Shown here: positions 7,457-7,654 of the stretch, piece after piece
Position numbering within the stretch: the stretch's first letter is position 1
Layout: every line of letters begins with the position of its first letter
Source of the DNA: Pseudomonadota bacterium
Lineage (GTDB): Bacteria > Pseudomonadota > Gammaproteobacteria > Burkholderiales > Casimicrobiaceae
DNA length: 7,654 bases
Assembly: GCA_022709775.1 (NCBI GenBank)
Contig: JAKLIE010000068.1
Coordinates: 1 to 7,654 of the forward strand
Reading direction: 5' to 3'
Notes under the pieces: generated by a model
What the model was told of the DNA's origin: nothing
What the model saw: the letters and a program-made list of their open reading frames with translations, nothing else
Database searches by the model: none
Made by a program: the position numbers and the translations under genes

Positions 7457-7654
7457 ATGACCCTCTCGCTCGACGACGTCCGGCGCATCGCCCACCTCGC
7501 CCGCATCGACGTCGATGCGCAGGCGGTCTCCGAGGTCCACGCCAAGCTCGAGGCGATCTTCGCGATGATCAACGAGCTCCAGGCGGTCGACACGTCCGGC
7601 GTCGAGCCGATGTCGCACGCGCAGGACGTCGTGCTCCCGTTGCGCGAGGACAAG
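7457..7654 (+). CDS. gatC: GatC, amidotransferase subunit C (5' part)
   Basis: GatC is the small subunit of the GatCAB amidotransferase, which converts Glu-tRNA(Gln) and/or Asp-tRNA(Asn) to the amidated forms in the cytoplasm. It stabilises GatA and wraps around the GatA-GatB interface. Sixty-six codons are present before the right edge, out of a usual total of about 95-100. Characteristic features are V-R-R-I-A-H-L-A-R-I (8-17), the helical region L-E-A-I-F-A-M-I-N-E-L (31-41) and V-D-T-S-G-V-E-P-M-S-H-A (44-55), followed by V-V-L-P-L-R-E-D. The ATG at 7457 gives the normal GatC N-terminus. No clear ribosome binding site is visible upstream. In related genomes gatA and gatB usually follow, so they are expected just outside the window. 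Confidence 0.96.
   Translation, partial: MTLSLDDVRRIAHLARIDVDAQAVSEVHAKLEAIFAMINELQAVDTSGVEPMSHAQDVVLPLREDK

Noticed and set aside
7419..7482. Three copies of GACGTCCG near the gatC start (7419-7426, 7429-7436, 7475-7482)
   Set aside because: The third copy is inside gatC codons and the spacing is uneven. In DNA this rich in G and C, an 8-base repeat of this kind is likely chance.

Overview
The window is very GC-rich chromosomal DNA whose core is a cell-elongation (rod-shape) operon on the minus strand: mreB, mreC, mreD, mrdA (PBP2), rodA. It is transcribed divergently from a plus-strand gatC that runs off the right edge. The mreBCD-mrdA-rodA order next to a divergent gatC, the protein sequences and the base composition all suggest a betaproteobacterium (Burkholderiales/Rhodocyclales-like). 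That placement is inference from gene order and protein flavour, not from a database search.

Layout from left to right. Positions 2-172 (+) are the last 56 codons of a LytTR-type DNA-binding response regulator. Positions 311-1375 (+) encode a secreted protein of about 354 residues with a DUF5648-like C-terminal half. Positions 1376-1499 are a convergent gap with a strong 9-bp hairpin. Positions 1500-7251 (-) are the elongasome operon, with rodA at the left end and mreB at the right. Positions 7252-7456 are the divergent mreB/gatC control region, with one AT-rich promoter-like patch. From 7457 (+) comes the 5' part of gatC. No stretch longer than about 205 bases lacks a gene, and no rRNA, tRNA, CRISPR array or transposase gene was seen.

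How the genes work together. MreB forms membrane-bound actin-like filaments that orient the machinery. MreC and MreD link them through the inner membrane to the synthase pair. RodA is the SEDS glycosyltransferase that polymerises lipid II, and PBP2 is the transpeptidase that crosslinks the new glycan. Tight spacing suggests one polycistronic message: a 1-base overlap mrdA/rodA, a gap of about 10 bases mreD/mrdA, and 22 bases mreC/mreD.

The one break in this compact operon is the 108-base mreB-mreC gap. It is filled by a perfect 26-bp inverted repeat with a 30-base loop, whose foot lies 5 bases from the mreC start codon. The arms look like the GGGGTCAGA-type REP/REPIN-like repeats I associate with proteobacterial genomes. 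This element is the most interesting item here. The rest of the operon is ordinary, well-conserved housekeeping sequence, and I found no convincing novel multi-gene system.
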